Made by a program: the position numbers and the translations under genes. A stretch of 64,000 nucleotides of DNA, taken from the NCBI GenBank assembly GCA_963991985.1, contig CAXDRX010000007.1:20467-84466 (forward strand), read 5' to 3'. Positions 55,226-62,648 of this stretch are shown here, piece by piece. Below the pieces are notes generated by a model that worked only from the letters and a program-made list of their open reading frames with translations, made no database searches and was not told the DNA's origin. Position 1 is the first letter of the stretch. Each line of letters begins with the position of its first letter. This DNA is from MED-G17 sp963991985 (GTDB taxonomy: Bacteria; Bacteroidota; Bacteroidia; NS11-12g; UBA9320).

Positions 55226-56563
55226 ATCCAGTCCACCATAGCTGCCATAGCAACACCAAACGGAGCCGGTGCCATAGGTATTGTGCGGATAAGTGGCCCA
55301 AAAGCCATAAGCATCGCAAATGTAGTTTTTGAAGGGAAAGACTTAAACAAACAAAGTGGCTACTCCCTCCATTTTGGTCAAATAACTGATGGAACTGATA
55401 AGATTGACGAAGTATTGCTGAGTATATTTCGACAACCAAAATCTTATACTGGAGAAAATATGGTAGAAATAAGCTGTCATGGCTCTCCCTACATTTTAAA
55501 AGAAATATTGGATTTGCTTATCCAAAATGGAGCGCAACCCGCTCAGGCAGGAGAGTTTACTGAACGTGCTTTTCTACATGGCAAAATGGACTTAAGTCAA
55601 GCTGAAGCCGTGGCCGATTTAATTGCCTCAGAAAATCAAGCAAGCCATCGTTTGGCCTTGGATCAGCTTAGAGGTGGTGTTTCTTCTGAAATAAATGAAC
55701 TTCGAAAGGAACTTATTCAATTCGCTTCTTTGTTGGAGTTGGAGCTCGACTTTGGCGAGGAAGATGTGGAATTTGCTCAGCGAGGAAAACTGATCAACTT
55801 GATTGAGAATTTACAATCCTTAGTAAATTCATTGATCACATCTTTCCAAACAGGACAAGCCATCAAGGAGGGTGTATTGACTGCTTTGGTGGGAAGACCA
55901 AACGCGGGAAAATCCACTCTATTGAATACTTTGCTCAATGACGACAGGGCAATCATTAGCAACATTCCTGGAACAACTAGAGACACAATCGAAGAATTTT
56001 TTGAATTGCAAGGAGTCAAGTTTAGACTGATAGATACAGCCGGCATAAGAGAAACCAAAAACACCATTGAAAATCTTGGCATTGAACGCACCATGCGCAA
56101 TATTGAAAAAGCAAAGATTGTTGTTTATTTATACGACCCTCTAGAAACAAGCGATGCCGAAGTCTTGCAGGATGTACATTTTATTAAAGACAAAAACCTG
56201 AGAGGGGAAATATGGGTAGTGCAAAACAAGGGTGATTTGTTTCGCCCAAACAAAGACCACATCACCATAAGTGCCAAAAAGAAAGAAATTAAAAGTCTGT
56301 TGGATGCTTTTTCTTCTTACGCTAGTGAACTTCAAATAGGCGATCAAACCATCATCACCAATGCCAGACATAAATATGAGCTGGAACAATCATTGTCCTA
56401 CCTCAACAATGCACAAAACGGGCTAAGAAATGGACTAAGTCACGATTTACTAGCATTTGAAATCCGATATGCTTTGAAACACTTGGGTAACATCACCGGA
56501 GAGATCGATATTGATCGGGACATCCTAGGCACCATCTTTGGCCAGTTTTGCATTGGAAAGTAA
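55226..56563 (+). CDS. mnmE: tRNA modification GTPase MnmE, apparent ATC start
   Basis: With MnmG it makes the cmnm5U modification at wobble U34 of several tRNAs. The first ATG/GTG/TTG in frame is GTG at 55283, but the conserved MnmE N-terminus is encoded before it (TIAAIATPNGAGAIGIVR, reading into ISGPKA), back to an in-frame TGA at 55220-55222. Only ATC (55226) or ATA could start it; ATC gives (M)QSTIAAIATP and 445 residues, normal for the family. Further on: the SGYSLHFG and KSYTGENMVEISCHG region, GRPNAGKSTLLNTL (G1), DTAGIRET (G3), QNKGD (G4) and the C-terminal FCIGK. Either a true non-AUG start, or a sequence error at that base. Confidence 0.92.
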   Translation: MQSTIAAIATPNGAGAIGIVRISGPKAISIANVVFEGKDLNKQSGYSLHFGQITDGTDKIDEVLLSIFRQPKSYTGENMVEISCHGSPYILKEILDLLIQNGAQPAQAGEFTERAFLHGKMDLSQAEAVADLIASENQASHRLALDQLRGGVSSEINELRKELIQFASLLELELDFGEEDVEFAQRGKLINLIENLQSLVNSLITSFQTGQAIKEGVLTALVGRPNAGKSTLLNTLLNDDRAIISNIPGTTRDTIEEFFELQGVKFRLIDTAGIRETKNTIENLGIERTMRNIEKAKIVVYLYDPLETSDAEVLQDVHFIKDKNLRGEIWVVQNKGDLFRPNKDHITISAKKKEIKSLLDAFSSYASELQIGDQTIITNARHKYELEQSLSYLNNAQNGLRNGLSHDLLAFEIRYALKHLGNITGEIDIDRDILGTIFGQFCIGK

Positions 56564-56743
56564 CCAACACAAATAAAGGTCTATAAAAGACTCAAAATCA
56601 AGTGGTTAGATAGAATAGTTGAATTATTTAATATTTTTTTTCAAATAAAAAAACAGCTCGTCGGTGTTTTGACCAACCAAAAAGATTGTAATGTGTGATG
56701 TAAGTCATGTATGTGATTTCCTAAAATTAATAGAATTGTCATT
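56564..56743. other. AT-rich intergenic stretch between mnmE and the Cys-rich gene
   Basis: About 180 bases with long A/T runs. Near its end is TAGAATTG (56731-56738), one base off TAnnTTTG and ending five bases before the next ATG. No RNA gene, attachment site or strong terminator was recognised. Confidence 0.5.
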
Positions 56744-57547
56744 ATGTTAAATAAATTATCAATAATGACAGTAGCAACAATCGGATTGTTGTTTGTCGCA
56801 AATTGTACAAAAGGACAAAGTCCAACATTCAATCGGTATAATTTTCCAGAAGGAACAGAGTTTAATGAAGTAGAAAATACAGTTTATTTTACTGTTCCCG
56901 AAGGTTATACCGTCATTGGCGTAACCGAAAGCGAAGCATTTGTCAATGGTGGAAGGGACGGTTCGGTCAGGTGCAAATGTCTAAGCGGAGGAAGAGGATG
57001 TAGTCCTGGACGATTCAAAGGACATTATGGCTGTGCTATGACAAGTTGTGAAAATTGCAAAAAAAAGCCAAGTATAAAACAATTAGACAATTATGTCGAT
57101 GTTCAAGATATGATTGTCCTTAAAACAGACTATTTTGATTTTGTAACAAATTTTTCAGATTTAGAAGGAAAAGTAATGTTGCCAGGTGTTTTTCACAATC
57201 ACCCGATTATTTCACATTTTATAAATGAACTTCAAGAAGGTCTTTCTGAAATAGAAGGGAGTAGCAAAATAATTTTCACAAATTTTGGCAATTATATTGT
57301 CGCATTTGAATTGTCGGTTGAGGATGATACAGAATCTATTTATATGACCAATAACGAAGGAGAAGGTAATGCTAAGTGCACTTGCCATACTGCAGGTAAG
57401 AAATGTAAAAAAGCAGGTCTTGCTAATGTTGTTTATTGCAATGCAAGTGACTGCCAAGATTGCTCATTAACCGGAGATGTCAAGAACCCAAAAAACGGTA
57501 ATACAAAAGGTTTAACCATTGAAGATGATGTAATTGTACTCCACTAA
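56744..57547 (+). CDS. Lipoprotein with two copies of a cysteine-rich module
   Basis: A 267-residue protein of no family I recognise. The leader ends in LFVANC (lipobox, Cys21). Two cysteine clusters have identical spacing, C-x-C-x6-C-x10-C-x4-C-x2-C: residues 77, 79, 86, 97, 102, 105 and 212, 214, 221, 232, 237, 240. Each cluster is followed by a similar segment, QDMIVLK (122-127) and DDVIVLH (261-267), so the chain looks like an internal duplication of a module of roughly 50-60 residues joined by a 100-residue linker. Such sets of six cysteines could form three disulfides or bind metal at the cell surface; both are inference. The next gene starts two bases after its stop. Confidence 0.8.
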   Translation: MLNKLSIMTVATIGLLFVANCTKGQSPTFNRYNFPEGTEFNEVENTVYFTVPEGYTVIGVTESEAFVNGGRDGSVRCKCLSGGRGCSPGRFKGHYGCAMTSCENCKKKPSIKQLDNYVDVQDMIVLKTDYFDFVTNFSDLEGKVMLPGVFHNHPIISHFINELQEGLSEIEGSSKIIFTNFGNYIVAFELSVEDDTESIYMTNNEGEGNAKCTCHTAGKKCKKAGLANVVYCNASDCQDCSLTGDVKNPKNGNTKGLTIEDDVIVLH

Positions 57548-57549
57548 AG

Positions 57550-57945
57550 ATGAATAAAGTTTTACTCTCCTTTGTGTTTTGTTTTATTTCATTGGCCACT
57601 AAGGCACAAATTACCAAAGATATTTTAGAAGGTGCTAAGGTGGCCGTTGAGATTATGTCTTTGAAAAAGAATAATCAAGAAACGGAATCAGAATGCAACT
57701 CAAATACTGCTGATTTTTGCCTACTCAATAAAATGAAAGAAACCATTTCTGTTGAATTAAAAGACAAAAAATCGGATAGTAAAGCAACAATGTTAATCGT
57801 TCCACAAGACGCTCGAGAATGCACTTTTGAGATTGAAGCAAGTATTTACCAATACAAGATTATAAACACCAAACAAAAGCAAGTAATTAGAGCAGGAGAA
57901 AAGAAAATAAAGCCTTGTGATGAACTTATTTTAACGGTGAATTGA
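57550..57945 (+). CDS. Small secreted protein paired with the Cys-rich lipoprotein
   Basis: A 131-residue protein with a signal peptide (about 1-19, FCFISLATKAQ) and a beta-rich mature part. It has four cysteines after the leader (SEC, DFC, REC, KPC), enough for two disulfides. No family recognised. It starts two bases after the cysteine-rich gene, so the two form a unit. A weak ACCC/GGGT hairpin with GTTTTT follows the stop. Convergent with the HMA gene. Confidence 0.75.
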   Translation: MNKVLLSFVFCFISLATKAQITKDILEGAKVAVEIMSLKKNNQETESECNSNTADFCLLNKMKETISVELKDKKSDSKATMLIVPQDARECTFEIEASIYQYKIINTKQKQVIRAGEKKIKPCDELILTVN

Positions 57946-58007
57946 CCCAAACAAAAGCAGGGTGTTTTTCCAAAAGGGTAAAGGAAACCGACGCCATCAG
58001 GGACGGA

Positions 58008-58208
58008 CTACGAGACAAGCGTAAATTTCTCGGGCAGTACCTGCATCAATTCATTTTTCAAAGCGTCTTCGTTCGATTCTAAGATCAACTTTCCAGAGTG
58101 TTTGTCTAGAAAAATCAATTTGGCATTGGCCATTTTACCTACGGCATCCCTTACTTTTCGTTCACATTTGTCACAGGCAATCCCTTGGACCTCAAAAATG
58201 TGTTGCAT
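58008..58208 (-). CDS. Heavy-metal-associated (HMA) domain protein
   Basis: A 66-residue single-domain protein with the metal-binding CxxC of HMA/copper-chaperone folds (C12 and C15 in GIACDKCERKV). The alternating beta-alpha-beta pattern and length fit an Atx1/CopZ-type chaperone or a thioredoxin-like metal sensor domain; the metal is not determinable. Box TATTTCTG on this strand (58213-58220, one mismatch) ends four bases before the ATG. It diverges from the heme oxygenase gene with 56 bases between, which contain a perfect palindrome. Confidence 0.85.
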   Translation of the reverse strand: MQHIFEVQGIACDKCERKVRDAVGKMANAKLIFLDKHSGKLILESNEDALKNELMQVLPEKFTLVS

Positions 58209-58232
58209 TGCACAGAAATAGCTTTTACTTTT

Positions 58233-58260
58233 TTTGATTTAGTCTAAATAAATATATTTG
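58233..58260 (+). promoter_or_regulatory. Heme oxygenase promoter with a palindromic operator candidate in its spacer
   Basis: TTTG (58233-58236), N16 and TATATTTG (58253-58260) fit the phylum's promoter pattern, and the box ends four bases before the ATG. The spacer holds ATTTAG-T-CTAAAT (58237-58249), a perfect 6-1-6 inverted repeat. An operator here would block RNA polymerase; DtxR- or Fur-type metal repressors are the first candidates for a heme/iron gene. Confidence 0.55.
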
Positions 58261-58264
58261 GGTC

Positions 58265-58777
58265 ATGAATCATCTAAAAAATGCCACAAACGAACGGCAT
58301 AAAAAAGCCGAGGCAATGCCTTTTAACCAAGAAATGCTTCAGGGAAAATTGAGCAAAGAAGCCTATGGTGCCTACCTTCTGCAGCAACAGAACATTTTTG
58401 AAGAGTTGGAGCGACAGGCATTGCCCCACCCAAGACTTGCCAGAAAAATGGCGATACAATCAGATATTGATGATCTTGGAGACATACTCGACAACCTAAT
58501 GATCTTGGACGCCACCAAGTCCTATTGTAAACACCTTCAAAATTTGTCTGCTGAAGATCGATTGGCGCATGTATATCTGAATTACATGGCTTTGCTTTTT
58601 GGAGGTCAAATAAGCAAACAGAAAATACCCTCCAAAGGGAATATGTATAATTTTGAACACCCCGCGGAACTCGTAAAATCCATTCGCGCCCTACAAAAAG
58701 ACAGTTGGGCCGAAGAAGCCAACAAAGGATTTGAATACCATATCCGTATACTCAAAGAATTAGAACTCTATCTATAA
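58265..58777 (+). CDS. Biliverdin-producing heme oxygenase-like protein
   Basis: A 170-residue all-helical protein. The proximal heme-ligand His is H12 in NERHKKAE, the AMPFNQ stretch follows, and the distal helix carries the glycine pair in YMALLFGGQ (113-114), replacing the usual GDLSGGQ-type motif but keeping GG. It would open heme to biliverdin, CO and iron, a step in iron acquisition or heme turnover. It is shorter than typical HO-1-type enzymes (about 200-230 residues) but has the key parts. Divergent from the HMA gene; ends one base before the convergent NTF2/CBM gene. Confidence 0.82.
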   Translation: MNHLKNATNERHKKAEAMPFNQEMLQGKLSKEAYGAYLLQQQNIFEELERQALPHPRLARKMAIQSDIDDLGDILDNLMILDATKSYCKHLQNLSAEDRLAHVYLNYMALLFGGQISKQKIPSKGNMYNFEHPAELVKSIRALQKDSWAEEANKGFEYHIRILKELELYL

Positions 58778-59626
58778 TCAATCACAGGTCGATGTCTGGT
58801 TGTAACAGACCAGAGGAATAATTAGACCATCACTGGTATTCCAAACTCGATTGGTAAATGTTTTGTCGCCATCTAAGGTAGTCTTTGTTCCTGGTGTTTG
58901 AGGTTCAAAAGATTCATCTTCTTCCCAACCATCAATTGTAAATTTGTATTCTATTTCTCCTTTTCTTACGGCCACCTTGGTTTCAAAAACACCATCCCCA
59001 TCTTCATCTTTCATAGGATCACACTTGCCACACCAATTGTTGAAAGTACCATTGAGATAAACCCCTTTCTTGGAGAGCTCTTTGTCATTCTTCATATCTA
59101 CCATAAAAGTAAGTTCAACCATCTCAATTTCATTGGAAATGATTTCGATAAATTGAATCGAATCATCTACGATATAAACGCCCGCATGGCTTTTAGATAC
59201 GTTAGTTTTCCCTTCTTCCACAGTTCGGTACTGATATCGCCAACTCGTCCATGAGCTATTGCTCGAATCCCACAAAGCGTGCACGGGAATGGCCCAATAA
59301 TTGTCGAAATAGATCTCCTTGGAAGCCATTTCCTTTTCCAACAACTCTTTGTATGCCTTTTTACCTTTAATCACGTCGCTGTTGGGCAGTTGAATGGTAA
59401 TATTTTTGTTCACCATGTTGAGAATGGAATCAACATTTTTTGTGGTGTGAAAACCAGTCCACTTTCTCCACATTTCCAATGGCTTTTTGTTCAATGGCCG
59501 CAAGGTGTTAAAATTTCCACCTGTGTAGCCAAATGTCACTTGATCAAAATTGGATAAGTCGCTTTTTTGGGCAAAAAGAACATTTAAGCCAAAAAATGTA
59601 ATAAATACGAAAAAAGAATACTTCAT
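58778..59626 (-). CDS. Secreted protein with an NTF2-like domain and a starch-binding/CBM-like domain
   Basis: A 282-residue protein with a signal peptide (about 1-19, ending NVLFAQ). The N-terminal half (about 40-165) is NTF2/SnoaL-like, with PLEMWRKWTGFHTTKNVDSI, and is paralogous to the lipoprotein at 54557-55123. The C-terminal half (about 170-270) resembles the CBM20/AMPK-type glycogen-binding beta-sandwich: VDMKNDKELSKKGVYLNGTFNNWCG, MKDEDGDGVFETKVAV and EYKFTIDGWEE. Such domains bind glucans or serve as stabilisers. It is located outside the cytoplasm and its activity is unknown. It starts ten bases after the stop of the membrane-protein gene upstream (59636), so both may be one transcript. 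Confidence 0.82.
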   Translation of the reverse strand: MKYSFFVFITFFGLNVLFAQKSDLSNFDQVTFGYTGGNFNTLRPLNKKPLEMWRKWTGFHTTKNVDSILNMVNKNITIQLPNSDVIKGKKAYKELLEKEMASKEIYFDNYWAIPVHALWDSSNSSWTSWRYQYRTVEEGKTNVSKSHAGVYIVDDSIQFIEIISNEIEMVELTFMVDMKNDKELSKKGVYLNGTFNNWCGKCDPMKDEDGDGVFETKVAVRKGEIEYKFTIDGWEEDESFEPQTPGTKTTLDGDKTFTNRVWNTSDGLIIPLVCYNQTSTCD

Positions 59627-59635
59627 TATCGAGTG

Positions 59636-60049
59636 CTACAATTCTCCTTTTTTCCAGCCGTAAAACAAGGCAACAACTGGGATTAAACTAATGATCATAA
59701 CTGGCAATGGCGCATGTGGTTTGTTTAGAACTACACTTACAAAATCCGGTAAAGTCCATGCCAGGTGTAAAATGGCCAGTAGCAATGCCGATTTTTGAAG
59801 AACTTCGATATTGTTGAAGCTTCGGGCAATAAAAACACAAGCAATATAGGCCAAACCCAAAAATGCAAATACAAACATAAAAGTAGAAAAAACTTCTGAA
59901 GCCACAGGGTTTTGGGAGCTTCCTTTTACGGCATCCTCCATAAAAAAGGTTTTCATTTCTGAACTAAACAAGGCAAGAAGGAGCGGAAGTACTTGAAGGA
60001 TATCAACAATTCCTGATATCAACAATAAAGTTTTGATTTTTTTGAACAT
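59636..60049 (-). CDS. Small inner-membrane protein
   Basis: A 137-residue protein with four likely membrane helices: about 10-28 (LLLISGIVDILQVLPLLLALF), 60-80 (VFAFLGLAYIACVF), 92-108 (ALLLAILHLAWTL) and 118-132 (VMIISLIPVVALFYG). No family recognised; the layout resembles small DoxX- or DUF-type membrane proteins. ATG at 60049 is preferred over the earlier frame start. Divergent from the T9SS cargo at 60203. Confidence 0.72.
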   Translation of the reverse strand: MFKKIKTLLLISGIVDILQVLPLLLALFSSEMKTFFMEDAVKGSSQNPVASEVFSTFMFVFAFLGLAYIACVFIARSFNNIEVLQKSALLLAILHLAWTLPDFVSVVLNKPHAPLPVMIISLIPVVALFYGWKKGEL

Positions 60050-60190
60050 AATGGATGTCTTTCTCTGACTCAATATTAGCACTTCTAATTGAATAATTCA
60101 AAATTTTAAAAACTATTTAAAAACTTATTTGTTTAAAGGTCTCTTTGTTTCATGAAAAAAATCGGGCAAATCTAATTTGAGGTAAGTTTT

Positions 60191-60198
60191 TATCTTTG
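60191..60198 (+). promoter_or_regulatory. TAnnTTTG box of the 60203 gene
   Basis: TATCTTTG ends four bases before the ATG at 60203. No -33 TTG at the usual distance. Confidence 0.5.
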
Positions 60199-60202
60199 GG
60201 GG

Positions 60203-61627
60203 ATGAAGCCAATTTTTTTTCTGCTCATTCTTTTGTCGTTTTTTCCAGAACTGAATGGACAAGTTACATTCCAAGCAATCGTGCAATCTGGATCGACCGA
60301 AGGAGAAAATGATATCGACTATGGCGATCAATTTATTGCGCAAGCCCAATCCTCCAAACAAGACGAAACTTGTAGCAACAGCTCTGCATTGGCAATATCA
60401 AGCAAGTATCTTTTGCAATGTCAAGCTTTTTCGGAAAAGTGTGCGCTTTCCAATAGAGCCTCTGCCCTAAGCTCCTTTAGTTTTAGACCCAAGTTGTGGA
60501 TGCAAATGGTTCCCAACGGACCGGTTTTTGTTCCCGTACCCTTTCAGGTCCCACTGGTGTTTCAAATAGGCTTCAATGGTAAAGCATTTGTTCATACAGA
60601 CATCGACAATCGGTGGTCTGCTGCAGGAGCAAGATACACAATAGATGTTACCACAAAAAATGGTCTAGAAAGAAGCTATCACTACATCGGCGCACAAAGG
60701 GGTGTACTTGAAATTTATAAGCTATACAATATGAGTGATGTGGACGGATATGTCACATTTAAACCCCAAATCAAAGTGAATAATGAAATATTTGACATCA
60801 CCGACAAAATGGACAAAATAGTAGAACAATACGAAAAACTAAGCGAAAATGAAAAGTCTGAAAACGATTTAAATATTTCTGGAGACCTACGCGGTTTATT
60901 TCAAAAAGTTCAAGGACTGCAAACTTGGGATTTAAGCCAACAAAGCATTTATTTAGATTCCGCAAACAATCGCAGAATAAAAAATATTTTAGAGTATTAT
61001 AATTTGATCACTGACTTGGGCTTGTTGGAAGGTAGTCCATTTTCCATCGTAGGCAGCACTGAGTATACTTACGAAGGATCCAAAGACATAACCTTAGTTT
61101 CCTATTCTGACGGCTCAACCGGTCAATTTTCTTTGAGGGCTTCTGTAAGTGCAAGTTCGGCCAATTGGGGGGAAACCGAAGCAAATGCATCGTGTGGAGG
61201 AAATATTAGTGGAGGGGGAGATGCCTACAGTGGTCTTTGGATTAAAAAAATTTCATTGGGGCCTGGATTTGACCCCTCTCTTTTTGAAGGAAAGGATGTA
61301 AAACTCATCATCGAAGAGACCAATGACACCTTTGATGTTGAATACGATAATCCGGCCCAACTTACCGAGCTCTCCTACGAAAATGACCTATTGATTTACC
61401 CCAACCCAACCCAAGGTAGTTTTGTTGTAAAAATGTTCCACAAAGAGGCGAATGAGCAATCTACTATTGAGGTATACTCTCAAAACGGCACCAAAGTTTT
61501 GGAAAAAGTTTTTTATGGAAGCACCACCAAAATTGAGCTCAACGAATTGGAAAATGGTCTCTATTTCGTAAGACTATGGGATGCATCTAAAACAACATTT
61601 ATCCCCAAGAAGATCGTCAAATTTTAA
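60203..61627 (+). CDS. Secreted protein with T9SS type A sorting domain
   Basis: A 474-residue protein. The signal peptide is at about 1-19 (FFLLILLSFFPELNGQ). The body (about 20-395) is beta-rich with a helical part near 215-290 and matches no family I recognise. The last ~75 residues start LLIYPNPTQGSFVVKM and end LENGLYFVRLWDAS ... KKIVKF, a clear type A sorting domain. Surface or secreted protein of unknown role. Ends four bases before the convergent lipocalin-like gene. Confidence 0.83.
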   Translation: MKPIFFLLILLSFFPELNGQVTFQAIVQSGSTEGENDIDYGDQFIAQAQSSKQDETCSNSSALAISSKYLLQCQAFSEKCALSNRASALSSFSFRPKLWMQMVPNGPVFVPVPFQVPLVFQIGFNGKAFVHTDIDNRWSAAGARYTIDVTTKNGLERSYHYIGAQRGVLEIYKLYNMSDVDGYVTFKPQIKVNNEIFDITDKMDKIVEQYEKLSENEKSENDLNISGDLRGLFQKVQGLQTWDLSQQSIYLDSANNRRIKNILEYYNLITDLGLLEGSPFSIVGSTEYTYEGSKDITLVSYSDGSTGQFSLRASVSASSANWGETEANASCGGNISGGGDAYSGLWIKKISLGPGFDPSLFEGKDVKLIIEETNDTFDVEYDNPAQLTELSYENDLLIYPNPTQGSFVVKMFHKEANEQSTIEVYSQNGTKVLEKVFYGSTTKIELNELENGLYFVRLWDASKTTFIPKKIVKF

Positions 61628-61631
61628 GCTC

Positions 61632-62030
61632 CTAATTTTTGCCTAGTTTGTAGATCGTCTCGTCGCCTTCAACCTTGTACCAGAGCTCCTTATTGGTCAG
61701 CCTATTGACCGAAATGGTATAAGAATCTACTCCTCCGGAATATATTATTTTTACTTTGTCCTTATTGGTACCCCATTCCCAGCTTCCATCACTAGAGTAA
61801 TTTTGAGTTTGACCAAAAGCTTCGTAACTTCCTCCCGTGGTCAAATCTCCATTTGATTTGAACTCTATAAATGAACGAACCCCATCTCCCAATTTGGGTT
61901 CTTCTTGATTCCATAGGCCAACAAGCCTCGACTTTTTGGTTCTTAAAGAAACATTGGGCCCGTCTTCATATATACACGAGACAAGCGAAATAACTAAAAG
62001 AGAAATCAAAAACGTTGTTTTATTGAACAT
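61632..62030 (-). CDS. Small lipocalin-like lipoprotein
   Basis: A 132-residue lipoprotein with lipobox VISLVSC (Cys at about residue 19). A domain of about 95 residues starts LVGLWNQEEP, the typical opening of lipocalin-like domains in Bacteroidota, with FIEFKSNGDL and SSDGSWEWG strands following. TAACTTTG on this strand (62035-62042) ends four bases before the ATG, with TTG 20 bases further upstream. Confidence 0.8.
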   Translation of the reverse strand: MFNKTTFLISLLVISLVSCIYEDGPNVSLRTKKSRLVGLWNQEEPKLGDGVRSFIEFKSNGDLTTGGSYEAFGQTQNYSSDGSWEWGTNKDKVKIIYSGGVDSYTISVNRLTNKELWYKVEGDETIYKLGKN

Positions 62031-62034
62031 ATTG

Positions 62035-62065
62035 CAAAGTTAATTTTTATCAAAATTCTATCCAA
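62035..62065 (-). promoter_or_regulatory. Promoter of the lipocalin-like gene (TTG-N20-TAnnTTTG)
   Basis: TAACTTTG (62035-62042, minus strand) and TTG (62063-62065) with 20 bases between; the box ends four bases before ATG. One of the most complete promoter matches in the window. Confidence 0.6.
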
Positions 62066-62166
62066 TCTTGAAATACTTACAGCTTTTCCGTGAACCATGA
62101 TGGGCCAAAACAACCCAGCTGTCCAATAATGAATGCCCACTAAAAAAAAGATTTTTAAATTAAAAA

Positions 62167-62553
62167 TTAAAGATAAAACATACGCAAACAAGCAATCACC
62201 AAGCAGAAAAACAACAAAAGCAACGAGGGGACTGTAGGGATTATTGGGTCTTTTATTTTCAGATGAAAAAAAACCGCAGCAAGCATGAACAATGCCAAAA
62301 AGAAAACGGATGGCAATACCAATAAGGAATACCTTAATCCAAGAAGCAGCAATATTGACAAACTTACTTTGCATACCCCTACGCCAATCATAATATTCTT
62401 ACTCAAACCGTAGTTTTGAAACTCTTCAAGCAAATTGACCGCCCCACCACCTCGGTAAATGGTTTTCCTATTTTTTCTCAATAGCCAAACGCTCAAAATC
62501 GTAATAGAAACGTAAACAATAGAAAAGATGTAAAGTGCATTAAGAAAATTCAT
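62167..62553 (-). CDS. DoxX-like small membrane protein
   Basis: A 128-residue protein with four hydrophobic segments: about 4-25, 50-72 (IMIGVGVCKVSLSILLLLG), 76-96 (LLVLPSVFFLALFMLAAVFFHL) and 106-126. The IMIGVGVCKV start of helix two and the FFHLKIKDPIIPTVPSLLLL stretch fit DoxX-like proteins. A competing frame, 62006-62374, overlaps it but is less coherent. Divergent from the T9SS cargo at 62649, with about 95 bases between. Confidence 0.75.
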   Translation of the reverse strand: MNFLNALYIFSIVYVSITILSVWLLRKNRKTIYRGGGAVNLLEEFQNYGLSKNIMIGVGVCKVSLSILLLLGLRYSLLVLPSVFFLALFMLAAVFFHLKIKDPIIPTVPSLLLLFFCLVIACLRMFYL

Positions 62554-62648
62554 CGAAGTGTAAATCTAAGGATTTTTCAGTACAATTGGTCATCTCATCA
62601 AAAGTGTTTTGTTGAGCGATATTGGATTTGTTTTGTTATTTTGCGTTC

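Noticed and set aside
55283..55285. GTG at 55283 as the mnmE start
   Set aside because: It would remove about 19 conserved N-terminal residues that are clearly encoded just upstream in the same frame.
62006..62374. 122-codon minus-strand frame with hydrophobic stretches
   Set aside because: It overlaps the DoxX-like gene in another frame and the start of the lipocalin-like gene. The DoxX-like frame has a better family fit.
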